A stretch of 64,000 bases of DNA from Breviolum minutum Mf 1.05b.01 (GCA_000507305.1 DF241012.1:31419-95418); one strand, 5' to 3'. Positions 1 to 11,032 are shown, counted from the stretch's first letter. Numbers and translations are program-made. The notes: generated from the letters alone by a model not told the origin.

Positions 1-731
1 GTTCGAGATTTGTAGACAGAATCATCAGACAGCTCTCCTCTTTGGGATGGCCTTTGCTCTAGCATCAGCCCGTTTGATTACACGGGCGCATAGCTTCAGA
101 GCCATCGCCCACGGCATACCATTTGCCCATGCTTGGGCAGCAGCCTGAAGCGACATCCGTCGCTTGGCACTGGACACATAAAATGCTACTTGCTGGCGAT
201 GCTGCAAATCATTGGCGACTCTCCCCAACCTTGGCTGCAATCAAACTTCACGTCAAGGGCTGGCAACCATTTGCAAAGTTGATAGCCGCGACAAATGGGT
301 TTGGATTAAGGCTGGTTAGAGGACACCATTTGTCAGAAGACTGTCAACCCCAATCTTTAGGCAGAAAAACTTTGGAACACTTCAAGCTAAAATCTGCCAA
401 ATCACCTGGCTTGATTTGGAATTGGCTCCAAATTCATCACAGGCATTTGTCCACACGGCTGCGGCGAGCTGCCAATAAGGGAACACCTCAAATTAAATCA
501 AAACATAGCCGACTGTGAAAGCATACAAGCATTGGGTTGAAAGACTTTCAACATGCGAAAAACATGAAATGAACAGATCATAGATTTTTTGCAATGCTGA
601 TGCGTCATTTACTTCAACAACTATGACCTCCATCTCACCTGGTACCCACACGGCTTGTAAGACCCACCTGCCTCTGTAAGACCCCTTGTGGCCGAAAATC
701 CCCCAAAAAAGGGGGCTCTCTAACACCAATA
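1..731. other. No supported gene
   Basis: Short open frames exist on both strands, but none shows a recognisable motif or a convincing exon with splice signals. I see no repeat structure here. The stretch is left unassigned. Confidence 0.5.
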
Positions 732-1151
732 TCATCCCAGATGCGCTGATACGTCCAGCAACGGTTGCAATGGCAGTGCGTCGGTAATCCACGCCTGCAT
801 ATAGTCTGCCGCTGCATGTAGGTTCAACTCTTGCATTGCTGGGAGGTGCTTCTGCACCTCCTTTTTGAAGTCCAAGGTCAATTCATTTCTAGCAGCAACG
901 CCTGCAAGCAAAGTGGTCAAAAGGCCTTGTTTGAAATTTCTTAAAGAATCAGAACTGAACAAACTGTGTTTCAATATTTCCTGGCCTGCTGGGAGGCCCA
1001 ATGGAAGTCGGACTTTTGCAACTTCATGGGGATAGTAGATCGCTGACAAGCCGTACTTGGAATCTGCCATAAATTGCTTTGTCCTCACAAATTCCACATA
1101 GAAACTGATGCAGTATGTGGCTAAAACCGATGCGGCCTTACGTTGAAACAT
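732..1151 (-). CDS. Candidate exon or small gene, unknown protein
   Basis: An open frame of 139 codons starts with ATG and ends with a stop. The second half has the balanced, helix-forming composition of real protein (for example FKKEVQKHLPAMQEL followed by AADYMQAW), and the first part contains hydrophobic stretches. I do not recognise a family. It stops just short of an inverted-repeat element that begins at 1172, so the ATG may be an accident of a transposon landing upstream and the true 5' end may lie beyond it. It could also be a lone exon of a longer gene. No function is proposed. Confidence 0.4.
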   Translation of the reverse strand: MFQRKAASVLATYCISFYVEFVRTKQFMADSKYGLSAIYYPHEVAKVRLPLGLPAGQEILKHSLFSSDSLRNFKQGLLTTLLAGVAARNELTLDFKKEVQKHLPAMQELNLHAAADYMQAWITDALPLQPLLDVSAHLG

Positions 1152-1539
1152 TTAACCACCATTCCAGAATGAAGGCTTGTTCCTGCTAATCGGGGTTTGG
1201 TCCTGCAACCAGGGTTCCACCTTTTGGTGGTGAAATTATAGCCATGGTCTATGACAGTGACAGCCACAGTAACAGTGGATAGGGTTTAAGCCAGGCTGGA
1301 AATGACAGTAGCCACATCACTTAAAAGCAAGTCAAATTACAAACACATCACCCCAAAGCACATGACATTACAGTCATGCAACGGCAAAAGCTTCGTTTAA
1401 ACCCAAAAAAAAGTTTGGGCGTCGCAATGCTTGATCGTCTTGCGCACATTTTATAGACAAATTCAACCCGTGGTGAGGCATGAGCCAGGTCATGGCTGCA
1501 TGGGGAAGGAACCCTTCAAAAAACAATGAGTTGGCAGCT

Positions 1540-1572
1540 GACTCGCTTAGGAGCAGCGCTCCTAAGCAAGTC
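1540..1572. repeat. Internal hairpin 1 of the MITE
   Basis: Arms 1540-1554 and 1558-1572 pair with one mismatch around the three-base loop AGC. The arm reads GACTCGCTTAGGAGC. A second, closely related hairpin lies 58 bases downstream. Confidence 0.8.
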
Positions 1573-1629
1573 AGCCTGCATGTCGGCAAGTCAGAGCTGC
1601 TAAAGAAAGGCAGACTCGCTCGGGAAAAT

Positions 1630-1668
1630 CCTGACTCGCTTAAGAGCAGCGCTCTTAAGCAAGTCAGG
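1630..1668. repeat. Internal hairpin 2 of the MITE
   Basis: Arms 1630-1647 and 1651-1668 pair with one mismatch, again around the loop AGC. The arm differs from hairpin 1 by a compensated base change (TTAGGAGC becomes TTAAGAGC with the partner changed too), so pairing is kept while sequence drifts. Confidence 0.8.
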
Positions 1669-1810
1669 TGGTTTTTGGACAGTGGCCCTCAGCACTTGAA
1701 GCGCATTACTGTGGCTGTCACTGTCCTAGACCATGGCTATGATTTCACCACCAAAAGGTGGAACCCTGGTTGCAGGACCAAACCCCGATTAGCAGGAACA
1801 AGCCTTAATG

Positions 1811-2279
1811 GACACCCTACTTAGGAGGATACCATGTTATAGGTTCAGATAATTTCAGCCAGCTTAAAATGAAATACATGAAGACATGTTGTATGCAGTT
1901 GAGCCATGGGTCCGAAGGATCACATCCTTAGGGCGCTTAGGCAGCTGCCAAAAATTGTCACTGGCTGAATCTGCAATGCTGGGTCCTTGGTGAATGCTCA
2001 ATCGGTTCGTATCCGAGCTTTGCCAACCTTTCCAATCCGAATTTTACTAAGTGGGATCCTCATTCATTTTTAGCTAAAGAACTTCAGGCATGCTACACAA
2101 AAATAATCCTCTTACTTCATCAAGTATTATCCGCAAATCATCGGAGTTCACTATTATTTTGCACATAGGGCCGGCTTAATAAAGGCATTGATTGTCAGTC
2201 TAGTGGGCATTGGGGTCGACTCATTTTCAATCTTCCAAAGGCCAACCCTGCAAGGGAAACAAATTCTTATTGATGGTTG
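1811..2279. other. Intergenic, nothing identified
   Basis: This lies between the inverted-repeat element and the 3' end of the DUF7869 gene. No motif-bearing frame or repeat was seen. Further 3' exons of that gene could lie here unrecognised. Confidence 0.4.
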
Positions 2280-4663
2280 CCAAGGGTCCCAAATTCTCAC
2301 GTCGGTCCAATTCGAAGACGTGGGGTGCTCGCGGCCCTCCAATCCCAATGAGATGCACTGGTACACCAGTCTGTAGGAAAGCTCTCCTTAAAAATCATGG
2401 TGAGGCCACGAGTTAACACTAAAATAATGATGCGACACATGCGACACGTCGATTTCGAGTTTTTTTTGTGACAAAACGATACAAAGAAATGCCACGTCAT
2501 AGAACACTACCTTTGTTAATCATCATTTGTAAATGTCAAACAACAATTTTCACAAAGAAACCAATCGCGGCACTGGTCCAATAAGACCGCATGCCTCAGG
2601 CTCTCATGGGGCCTGTCCAACCGGTCAAGAAAATGTTGTATAATATCTCTGAACTGGTTTGGCCCAACTGCTTGTCGTGCTCGGCGGGCCATTTCGGAAG
2701 CAAGCCTTCCAAACAGTTGATCAACGTCTTCATGTGAATGCCCGGATCTGAGATGTCTCAGCCGGGCACCATGAATCACTCCTTAGATGAAAGAAGAAGG
2801 TTTCAGGCTTCAAGCTCACCACTATCTCTTTGAACTTAGAAAAGTCGTGTAAAAATACTTTCTCGTCACAAAAATAACATGCAATCCTTTTGGCATTCGG
2901 TTTGTGAAGGAAATAGAAAACATGTTTAATTCTCAAAGAGAGGATTCCATGACTGACAAGCGATGCAAGGAATCTGATGTAGTGATTATTCTTTACTTCA
3001 CGGCTGGTATTATCACCTTGAACGCTGATAATCATCCGACATAAATCAACATGGCACTGCGTTGCAAGGAGATGCAATACGTGAGCCGTTGTTTCAATGC
3101 ACGAGTTTGCATCTTTGGGCAAATTTGCTGCTGCAACAGTGAAAAGTATAAGCCTCCCGTGACATATGCACCCAGCAATGTGCGCGCGTGGGCGGTTGAA
3201 TCCAGCTAGAGACTTGCTCCTGAACAAATCAGAACGCGGATATGCGAACTTTCCCTGATCCATCCCGTCAAGGATCATTATAGTTTGGAAGGGCGTTTTG
3301 TCCCGTGCAAAGCCTCGGAGGTCCCAATAAACCAAGCGATCTTGGCACTGCGCGTTTAAATGTTGAGCGTACTGATGAACTTGGTTTTGTCGACACTTCA
3401 AGTGTCCGTTCATTGCACGAATCAACAGTTTGTGTCGTACACAAGTTGAGCATTGTGCATGATTGCTGGTCGGGCGGAATTTCAAGAAGGGCATATCTTC
3501 CTTCCACACTTTCCAAAATGTTGAGAAGGCCACTGCCGGCTCGCCATCTGCAGGTGGGTTTGCAAGTCTCATCTGGTCGTAGAAATCTTTCATTTTGCCT
3601 GGAGGGAGATATCGAATATCGTGCGCAGACCTTCTCTGCGTGTTCAATGTCAAGGAAAATGTTCTTGTTCTTGGCTTTTTCTTCTTTGGATTCATTTTCT
3701 TCTCCTTGTCTGCGTCCGAGGTTCCCAGGGCCATTGCATATGGATCCATAAGTTCAGGAACTTGCACATCGAAGTCTGGAAAATCATCTGGATCAAACGT
3801 ATCATCACGGATGTCCGGCAGGGTTTCTGCGACGCTTTCATATATACCCATGAGGAAACTCACGATCTTGGCCCGGCTTGTGATATTCTTGCTATTCTCT
3901 TTTTTTGGTACCCCTTTCAAATAACGTAGGTCGGCAGGCGGGAAGATGTCACCATTCCTAGCTGATGCCATCAAGCGTCCAAAGCGGGCAGAGCCTCTAG
4001 TGACGATGCCAATGACTTTCAGAATGCCTTGTGAAAAAGGCACAAAACTTTTCAGAAACAAAATGCTCACTCAGTCAAGTCTCTTAGCGCATGAAGCTTC
4101 TTCCATGCAGCTACACACACCTTCTGCTCCAGAAAGATCCAAGAAATCTTGCAAGAAGCTCCTGAAGCAGTCTCTTTCCGGAGGTGGTCACGGATGCGAT
4201 GGAATGCCTTGGAGGTGTCAATAGGCATAAAATAAAATCGTAACAATGGCTGTTGATTTGAAAAACCAAGTGTCTCTGATCCACAAATTAACACACCTTC
4301 AGTTCAAATCCCAAAAAGTTTGCTGGGCATGAGCACAGTCTCAACGGCATCTTGATCAAGTTTATGCATTTCGGACCACTCCTTTCTAAATCTCTGAAGT
4401 TCTTCGAATTGTGGATGTTCTTGGAATTTCGTCAGGCACTTCTGTTTGCAATGACATTTCGGATTCCCTAGCATGCATCTGATTCTCTCGGGATCATAGA
4501 TTGGTCTCCGGGGCTCATCTCGCACACGTTTCAGCCTTCGAGGATTAGGCTGTGGCGGTGGCGGCACATCCACATCCGAATCAGAGCCACTGAGACAGTC
4601 CACAGCAGGAAAGGCTGCTGAGCTGCCAATCATGGCTAGTAGTAGAAAATGCCACCCAGGCAT
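2280..4663 (-). CDS. DUF7869-domain protein, multi-exon
   Basis: At least five exons are visible. Exon 1 (about 4663-4346) starts with ATG and has an acidic proline-rich stretch, then a Cys/His cluster (CMLGNPKCHCKQKC) and the family-typical ending HKLDQDA. Exon 2 (about 4240-4076) has FLEQKVCVAAWKKLHAL. The long exon 3 (about 3997-2917) carries the core, including ILDGMDQGKF and SVQGDNTSREVKNN. Exon 4 (2747 to about 2566) begins with SGHSHEDVDQLFGRLA, the family's most typical motif. Exon 5 (about 2370-2283) has HLIGIGGPRAPHVFEL. The family, which I know as DUF7869, is common in dinoflagellates and has no established function. Spaced acidic residues (D..D..H.ED.D) leave open a nuclease or transposase-like ancestry; that is inference. 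The frame of exon 3 stays open for about 60 codons into the next intron, and that stretch is not protein. The 3' end is not fixed. Confidence 0.75.
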
Positions 4664-4785
4664 TAGATCTGAGACAACTCGTGCAATTAGAAGTCTCTAT
4701 ATAAATAGATTTTAAAACGCAACACTGTATAAACCTGGCCAAAATGATTACACCTTCAACTTTTCAAACGGAGACATACTTGTTC

Positions 4786-5398
4786 TCATTGTGTTTCAGT
4801 TGAGCCAGCAAAGACACAGAGCTTGAATGAATCAGAAAAGTATGGTGGAACTTGACCATTCACAGGCAGGCCTAAGGTGCAAACTGCCGAGAGAAAAGCC
4901 AAGTCGGGCAATACCAGCTGATCCTGAAATCAAGAAAACGAAGATGGTGAAGAAAGCGTAAAGTCCCCCATGCATTTGAAAGCGTCAATTCAAAATCTAT
5001 GCGTTGCACATATTACTTACGGGAAGAATTGACAAGGTTTTTGATTGATGCAAACGTAATCAACGTCGACTGCTTAGCCTGCCTTGGATATAGTGGCTGA
5101 ATGAGCCAGCCAGCTTCCCACAGGGCCTTGCAATCAAGAAAAAAACTTTCCAAGCAACATGACACTTGAGATGCGGAGGGAAAAAGCCACGGCAAAAACA
5201 AACACATTTTAAAATTGGCTCACAAATTTCAGCATTGACGCAAGCTGAGGCTTCAAGCAAACTATAAAAAGCTTGTAAACTGGAGGCTTCACGAACCTGA
5301 GCATGGGAGGCCAATTGCAATGAACAGCCAGCATCACACCATGACTCAAATCTGGCAGCTTCATCCCACGAGATGCAAAACATTTTCTGTTGCCGCAA
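4786..5398 (-). CDS. Unknown small multi-exon protein
   Basis: The proposed start is ATG at 5398. The first part (MFCISWDEAARFESWCDAG onward) is rich in Ala, Leu and Cys. The frame then changes near 5210, best explained by a short intron. The next exon reads CKALWEAGWLIQPLYPRQAK and runs to a GTAAGT donor at 5020. A TTTCAG acceptor precedes the last exon (4923-4786), which has DLAFLSAVCTLGLPV and ends FAGSTETQ-stop. The phase at the last junction does not close neatly with a GT donor, so an exon edge or a small indel is uncertain. No known domain is recognised. It sits between the DUF7869 and ASCH genes, on the same strand. Confidence 0.5.
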
Positions 5399-5462
5399 AA
5401 CTAGGTGGTTCTTCTGCTAGCTGGTTCGCGCTGAACTAAGACCGTTCTATAAACTGAATAAA

Positions 5463-5909
5463 TTAATGTGCCACGGATGGTTTCTTGAGAACCTTCTTCA
5501 TGGCCAAGGGAGCCCTAGGCGGGGGAACTTTGGAACCATCCATCTTCACCCAAACAACACAGCCACGCTTCATATGGAGGTCCACCGGCTGATCATAGAG
5601 TTTCGGATTTTCCAATGCCCAAGCAAAAACCTTTCGATACTTGATTTGGCTCGATGACTCGACGCGGTGCTGCGCGTACATGAGCGAAAAGTTGTATGGC
5701 GCCATGTCATGCATCCGTCCATGCCGATCGTTGAATGCTATTTGGAAGGAATCCTTCAAATCAACTTCACCCAAAACCTTGCCTTCACTTGCAATAGCAA
5801 TGCGCCCGCGTTTCTTTGTAGCGCATGATCGAATTTCCACAGTTTTTTCACCGCGCAAAATTTTCATTGCCCAATGCTTCTTTACCAACAAAGCGGATGT
5901 TGGAGCCAT
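5463..5909 (-). CDS. ASCH-domain protein (PUA-like RNA-binding fold)
   Basis: A single uninterrupted frame of 148 codons has its ATG at 5909. Nearly the whole protein is one ASCH domain. It begins with SALLVKKHWAMKILRGEKTV and EIRS, the usual N-terminal strand and helix of the fold, and later has VFAWALENPKLYDQPV and GCVVWVK, which match the family's C-terminal strands. A basic tail (MKKVLKKPSVAH) follows. ASCH domains resemble PUA domains and are thought to bind RNA or nucleic acid; some act as RNA hydrolases or coactivators. Which applies here is not known. The gene is intronless, which contrasts with its neighbours. Its stop lies 65 bases from the start of the next gene downstream on the same strand. 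Confidence 0.8.
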   Translation of the reverse strand: MAPTSALLVKKHWAMKILRGEKTVEIRSCATKKRGRIAIASEGKVLGEVDLKDSFQIAFNDRHGRMHDMAPYNFSLMYAQHRVESSSQIKYRKVFAWALENPKLYDQPVDLHMKRGCVVWVKMDGSKVPPPRAPLAMKKVLKKPSVAH

Positions 5910-6585
5910 GGCAATTCAAATAGGAAGTCGTCTTTAGGAAGTGCTTGGGCTTGAAATCAACTGCTGATTTTTTGTGATTGTTTGCTTTAGCAACTTTAGC
6001 CATGTCATGGCAACTGCTTCAAAGTTTGATGATCTGAGGAAGCAAAACCAAGAAGTTTTAAGTTTCAGTCTCAGGACGGAACTCTTCAGCTTCCTGCAAA
6101 CGTCAGAGCAGCACAAGGTGCCCATGCATGCAAAAAAACAGCAGTCCTGGTTGAGGTTGTCAAGCAGTCTAACTCCCTGGCCTTGGAAAGAATTGCGCAC
6201 TCCATATACTTCCCTTTGGCCATGATTGAAACTTCAAGTTTGATGCAGAAATTTCAAAGGCTTCCAGTGGCTGGGTACCAGGCCAATTTCTCTGCAGCAA
6301 GCCATTTGGAATTTTGCCAGGCGAACGACAAATGCAACAATCAACTAGACTGATTGACTGTGGCAGATTTGGCTTTGTGTGCTCGTTGAAAATCAAACTA
6401 ATAAGAGATTCCATTGGAACTGTATTGTTTGTCAATCAGCCAAAAAAATCAATTACAAATTCAAGAGCTGAGAGGCATCAATCTTTCGAATGCAGAACCA
6501 GACTCTTCTGAACCTGCTGAAAAGAAACAATTGTCCCAGCTCATGCCTGCAGAGATACTTAATAATGGAAACCACCTGATTCAAA
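5910..6585. other. Spacer between ASCH and methyltransferase genes
   Basis: There are weak exon-like fragments on the minus strand (one near 6280 reads KLAWYPATGSL), but nothing with a domain or a clear splice pair. The methyltransferase ends at 6586, so this is probably its 3' flank. Confidence 0.4.
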
Positions 6586-8925
6586 TCAGATGTGCATCCG
6601 GGACAAAGTGGAGAAACCTTGGGCTGCCTGCAGCGGCACAACTATGTTGCCCATGCAAAGTAAACGCTGCCTGTCTTCCTCAGATTGCGTGGTTTGCAAC
6701 CACTTGTGCAATGGCATCTCAGCAGCAGCGTTCCATGGCCCGTTCACATCCACTTCCCAACCATGCAGCAGTTCCTGCCAAGACGGGCAATGCAACAGAC
6801 TTTTGGAAACAACACACGTTGCAGCTATTCACCCGGTCCGGAAACGGGAAGTCTGACCGCATAGCCAGAAGAAAGATTCGCTTGCGGAAAGCCTGCAGCA
6901 CAATGGCAGAAGACATGGAAAACAAATTGAGATAATAATTGAGGCACAGACCGACAACCCAACGTCGGATAGCTTCACCGAGGTCCACCGCAATAGGAGC
7001 CCCCGCCGACGGGCCTCCTGGAGGGGCGATGCGTGCAAGGCATGTCCCCTGAACTTGGTTACAGCATAATGTGCCAAATCAACACCAAGATCATCAAAAG
7101 CGATTTTGAATTCGGATTTATATAAGGTCTTGTAGGGTACCCACCAACACCACCAACATCATCAAAGACAACAAGAAGAAAACAGCAAATCGAGACCAAA
7201 CACAGAGTTAAAGGACGCATTAAGATGGCTACTATGTAAAAATCAAAAACATTGAAATAGGCAATGATGACAACAACGGTGCTGCAAGAAGCTCCTTCAT
7301 GATGTATCCCAGCAGCTGCCTGGTCTTCTTATTCTTTGACAGGATCGCCCCGACGTTTTCGAGAAGGATCCCACGACTCAGATGGCCGTTAAAAAACATG
7401 CGCAACCACCAGAAAACATAAACGATTGCTGGGTTTCGGACGCTCCAGGGCTGTCGTCATAAACGCGAAATGGGTGTGATACCAAAATTGCTCCTACTGT
7501 CCTCTAATCCTTCTTGCGCTCCAGCGGAGGATATACCCTGACAAGTAGTGCATTCATCGCGATGATTGACATAATAAATAGATCATTCCAACCACAGCCC
7601 ACCTGACAAGGGAATCCGGCTACCACCAGATCCGCATCCTGGGCTGGACCTGACGGGTGGCTCAGTTGAAAGGTCCAGACCTTCTGGCTTGTACGAAACC
7701 ACATCCTCGTGCAAACTGCACTGGTCGAGAAGGCCATCTGCTTGCCGTGCACGAAGCACAGCCGTACAGAACGTATTCCGTTCCACCTTGAAAAAAACGT
7801 CATCATGAAGAAATTGCCGCACTTGGAAAAAATTAAAAGCAACTTAGGCTTCCAGCCATGCTGACAACCTCCACCCACCTGGCATGCTGTTTTTTCAAAC
7901 TCGAAACAAGATCAATGATGTTGGAATGAAATTTTGACTTCAAGCCGGATCTTTCCCAAGCTATGAGCTGACTCTGATTTCTACGTTCGAGCTCTCTTGG
8001 TTGCGGGTCCTGCTGTTGGGTCCGTCTCACTGCGACTCTTTGGCTGAGAGCATGTCGGAATCGTTTGTGAAGCCTGCGTGAAAGCACAAGACTTCAACAT
8101 GATCTTGTTTGCAGAATCATCAGAAATTGGAAGTCAGCAGCCTCAACGCGAAGGGTTTCGGCGGCTGTTGGTTTGGTCGCCAACTGGTCCATTGAGCATT
8201 GAACCCATTGGTTCCTGTCCCAGAGCCACCTCAGAGAATAAACTTTCTCCAACTTTCTTTTTGTATGGCAATTTCAAGGCTGAGGACACTGCGTTCCGTC
8301 TTTCCACCTGCACCAAACTGTAGAGCCACGGAGCACCCTAAGCGTCAGGAAAACAGAACTGGCAGAGCTTCCTTTCAACTTTACCAAAACCAACCTGAGA
8401 ACACGGCTTCACTTGATTGATTCCCACTGTTCGGATGGTTTGCCACTCAGGATCCATTGGTGCCCGCGATCACAGTCTGGTATGAAACCTTCTCGTTCTG
8501 GAATCAACATGTTTATGACTTGTAAATGGGTCTTCCTTTAACTTTTGACATTGCTCAAAAATATTTACAGTACTTGAAAACAACAAATTGCGCTGCTCAG
8601 GGTTGAATGTTGCTGGTTGCAGGTCACGCTCTGAGCCAGTGAATTAAAAGAAAGATTTCCACTTTGATACCGACGTCAAAGAACTCAAAGATCCTCAACT
8701 TCATGCCAGGGTCACGGCCGTAGGCCTAAGTCGAGGCCTCCCACACCGGTAAATAGAGATATCGCTTTGATGCGTACCTGTACCAGGAACAACTTACGAA
8801 ACTTAATCTCTGGCAAGTCCAGCTGCGCCTTCTGCACAGGAAAAACCGCGTTCACGTCCTCCTTCCGGACCGTCCCCGGAAGGGGAATCGTCCATCCGGC
8901 AGGCAAACCTGGCAATCAATATATA
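6586..8925 (-). CDS. C5 cytosine DNA methyltransferase, multi-exon, with a frame break
   Basis: The conserved motifs occur in order on short exons. Exon 8777-8719 has motif I (IKAISLFTGVGGLDLGL) and ends at a GC donor. Exon 7796-7613 has FCTAVLRARQADGLLDQC and EDVVSYKPEG, then ADLVVAGFPCQ (motif IV with the catalytic Cys). Exon 7537-7483 continues GISSAGAQEGLEDSRSN. Exon about 7400-7285 has RGILLENVGAIL (motif VI, with ENV). A QEARRR stretch near 7020 may be motif VIII. The last exon ends with RLLCMGNIVVPLQAAQGF (motif X) and a stop at 6586. The enzyme would transfer methyl from S-adenosylmethionine to carbon 5 of cytosine. Between EDVVSY and ADLVVAGFPCQ the frame shifts by one without a plausible intron, so the copy may be inactive or misassembled. 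The N-terminal exon near 8915-8808 is tentative, and no clear target-recognition domain was found. Confidence 0.75.
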
Positions 8926-9772
8926 TGATGACATGGTTTTCAGTCCACAAACTTCAAACAAGGAAAGCGTACCGCTGAACCATTCTGCACAGGATGGACT
9001 CAGAAACTGTCCGGCTGAGACACCATGATACTTGATCGCTGCTTGGTACTTGTCCCAACACCGAATCTGGTTCGGTAAGTCCTGGGTGAACGAACGCATT
9101 GAAACTGCAGCTTCAGCACCAAATCCACTAGGCTAGTAGGGTCAAGGCAGTGCTCCCGCGGATGCTGATCTCTGACTTGGTGGTGCGATGACTGGCTCCA
9201 AAGCAACCTGAGGAATCAGGCTCTCAGAACAAGGAAATTGCTTCAAGAGACATTGCAGAGACGTTCATGACAGCAAGCAAGTCTGCAAATGACAGCAACA
9301 ATTGGCTCCATGGTAAGCTCACTACGTATGCAACTCCAACTTCTGATTTTCTTCTTGCCAACCCAAATGATGGCACCGTTCCGCTTCTTGCCACCTTTCC
9401 TCGAAGGACTGACCTGAGGGTACAAGGAAAAACATTCTAAATAACCAAAACAAGATCAGGCGCATGTCAAATCAAGAGCCCGGCCAGGGTGACATTCAAA
9501 GGCGGCGCCCGTGGCCCACGCACTGTGAAAGCGCGAAAGTTCCCAGACTGAATCTCAGCATGGGGTGGCATTGGTACCTGCATGCGGCGGCCAGCATGAA
9601 AACAACAGACGCACAGTTAATTGCACAAATCTACTTGGCAGCCGGCCTTGTCAAAATCCTTGAACTTGAAGACACGTTTGGCGCTGCATTTCAAATAGCG
9701 TTTGATCACTGGCGCAACCAGAGCGGCCTGAACAGGAAACACATCTCAAACATATGACTGTATGAGCAATGA
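8926..9772. other. Possible upstream exons, unassigned
   Basis: Minus-strand fragments such as LPNQIRCWDKYQAAIKYHG (near 9070-9010) could be N-terminal exons of the methyltransferase gene. A plus-strand open frame of 97 codons (9464-9757) overlaps the same kind of DNA. Neither shows a domain, and I cannot choose between them. Confidence 0.3.
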
Positions 9773-10340
9773 ATGGTCAAAACTCACGCATGCCTTCGAT
9801 TGATTGCCTTTCTTCCGCCCATGACCCTGCAAACAAAAATGATTGGAACCTTCCGATTTCAATTGCAACACTTGTTAAATAAACCTGACAAAATGAAAAC
9901 AAATGCTTGCCTTCGTCTTTCGATTGCCTTGCTTCTGCCCATGGCCCTGCAAATAATAATGATTGGAATCTTCAGTATTCATTTGAAACACTTGCTAAAT
10001 AATAAACCTGAATGAAAACAAATGCTTGCCTTCGTCGATTGATAGCCTTTCTTCCACCCATGGTCCTGCAAACAGTAATGATGATGGAATTTTCGGATTT
10101 CAATTGAAACACTTACTAAATAAACCTGAGTGAAGATCAATGTTTGCCTTCGATTGGTTGGTTTTCTTCAGCTCATGGTCCTGCAAACAATAATGATTGG
10201 AATCTTCATGTTCAATTGAGACACTTGCTAAATAAACCTCTCAAAATGAAGATCAATGCTTGCCTTCGATTGGTTGGTTTTCTTCAGCTCATGGTCCTGC
10301 AAACAAGGATGGAAACTTCGGAAAACACATTTTAAATCTG
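9773..10340 (+). repeat. Tandem repeat, five diverged copies of about 116 bases
   Basis: Copies begin near 9773, 9892, 10012, 10128 and 10244. Each contains a core like TGCTTGCCTTCGATTG, then CATGGTCCTGCAAACA, then a TTGAAACACTTGCTAAATAA segment. The last copy is truncated. Copies differ by substitutions and short indels, so the array is not very recent. Small open frames across it are by-products of the period. Confidence 0.9.
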
Positions 10341-10826
10341 GGTGAAAAACAGATTCTCCTTTGAAGGCATCTCAGGCTCGGAATCTGACCTGACTTTGGG
10401 TAGAAAGTTGCGAACAATAAGTTCACCTACAAACACTGCACAAAAGACTGGGCACATGACAATTCGTCAACCGGCGCAAACATAGCACAAACAAGGCCCA
10501 TTGGCCAACAAAAGCTTGAATGAACCAAGGCACGGCGGACCGAATTGATGACGCCCACGTTTGTTTTTTGTTTGTTGTTTCTAATGAAACTTGGAAAATA
10601 ACACCACTTCACTCTGGACCCATCTAAAATTTACCCACACAAAGTTCACCCAGTAGGTAGAGAGTAATTATCACAAATCAACGCGTTCAGTGTGCTTAGT
10701 AACCAGAATTACTTGAAGTTAGTGTAAAAACAAACAACGAGCGTTTGTTGACAAAAAACATGTTTTACAATAATGGCGGGTGGGGAGGTGTGCCATTTGT
10801 AAAGTTTGCTGACACTAACAATAACT
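10341..10826. other. Non-coding spacer
   Basis: AT-rich DNA between two repeat blocks. No gene, hairpin or motif could be supported. Confidence 0.5.
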
Positions 10827-11032
10827 GAATGTAGGCAGCAGTTAAAGACATTTTGTCTTGAATAGTGGCTGATGGGTGGCTGTGGCATGTGCTGCTGAAA
10901 CTGCCACATAATGTACCCAACAGGCTTCCAAGAAGTGAATGTAGCCAGCAGTTAAAGACATTTTGTCTTGAATAGTGGCTGACGGGTGGGGTGTGGAGTG
11001 TTGCTAAAACTGTCACACAATGTACCCAACAG
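10827..11032 (+). repeat. Direct duplication, two copies of about 97 bases
   Basis: 10827-10923 and 10937-11032 share GAATGTAGGCAGCAGTTAAA through to ATGTACCCAACAG with roughly a dozen differences. They are separated by 13 bases. No coding role is evident. Confidence 0.9.

Larger units (their letters stand above)
1172..1806. mobile_element. MITE-like element with 101-base terminal inverted repeats
   Basis: Bases 1172-1272 are repeated in inverted orientation at 1706-1806 with only a few differences. The outermost bases read AAGGCTTGTTCCTGC on the left and the complement on the right. Both ends are flanked by the same four bases, AATG (1168-1171 and 1807-1810), which looks like a target-site duplication. 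The total is 635 bases and there is no credible transposase frame inside, so this is a non-autonomous element that would need an enzyme from elsewhere. The internal part holds two related hairpins, described separately. The family cannot be named from sequence alone; long inverted repeats with a short duplication suggest a DDE cut-and-paste relative. Confidence 0.85.

Noticed and set aside
2748..2916. C-terminal end of the 446-codon frame in the DUF7869 gene
   Set aside because: The family motif GHSHEDVD lies in another frame just after an acceptor-like AG, so this part is best read as intron.
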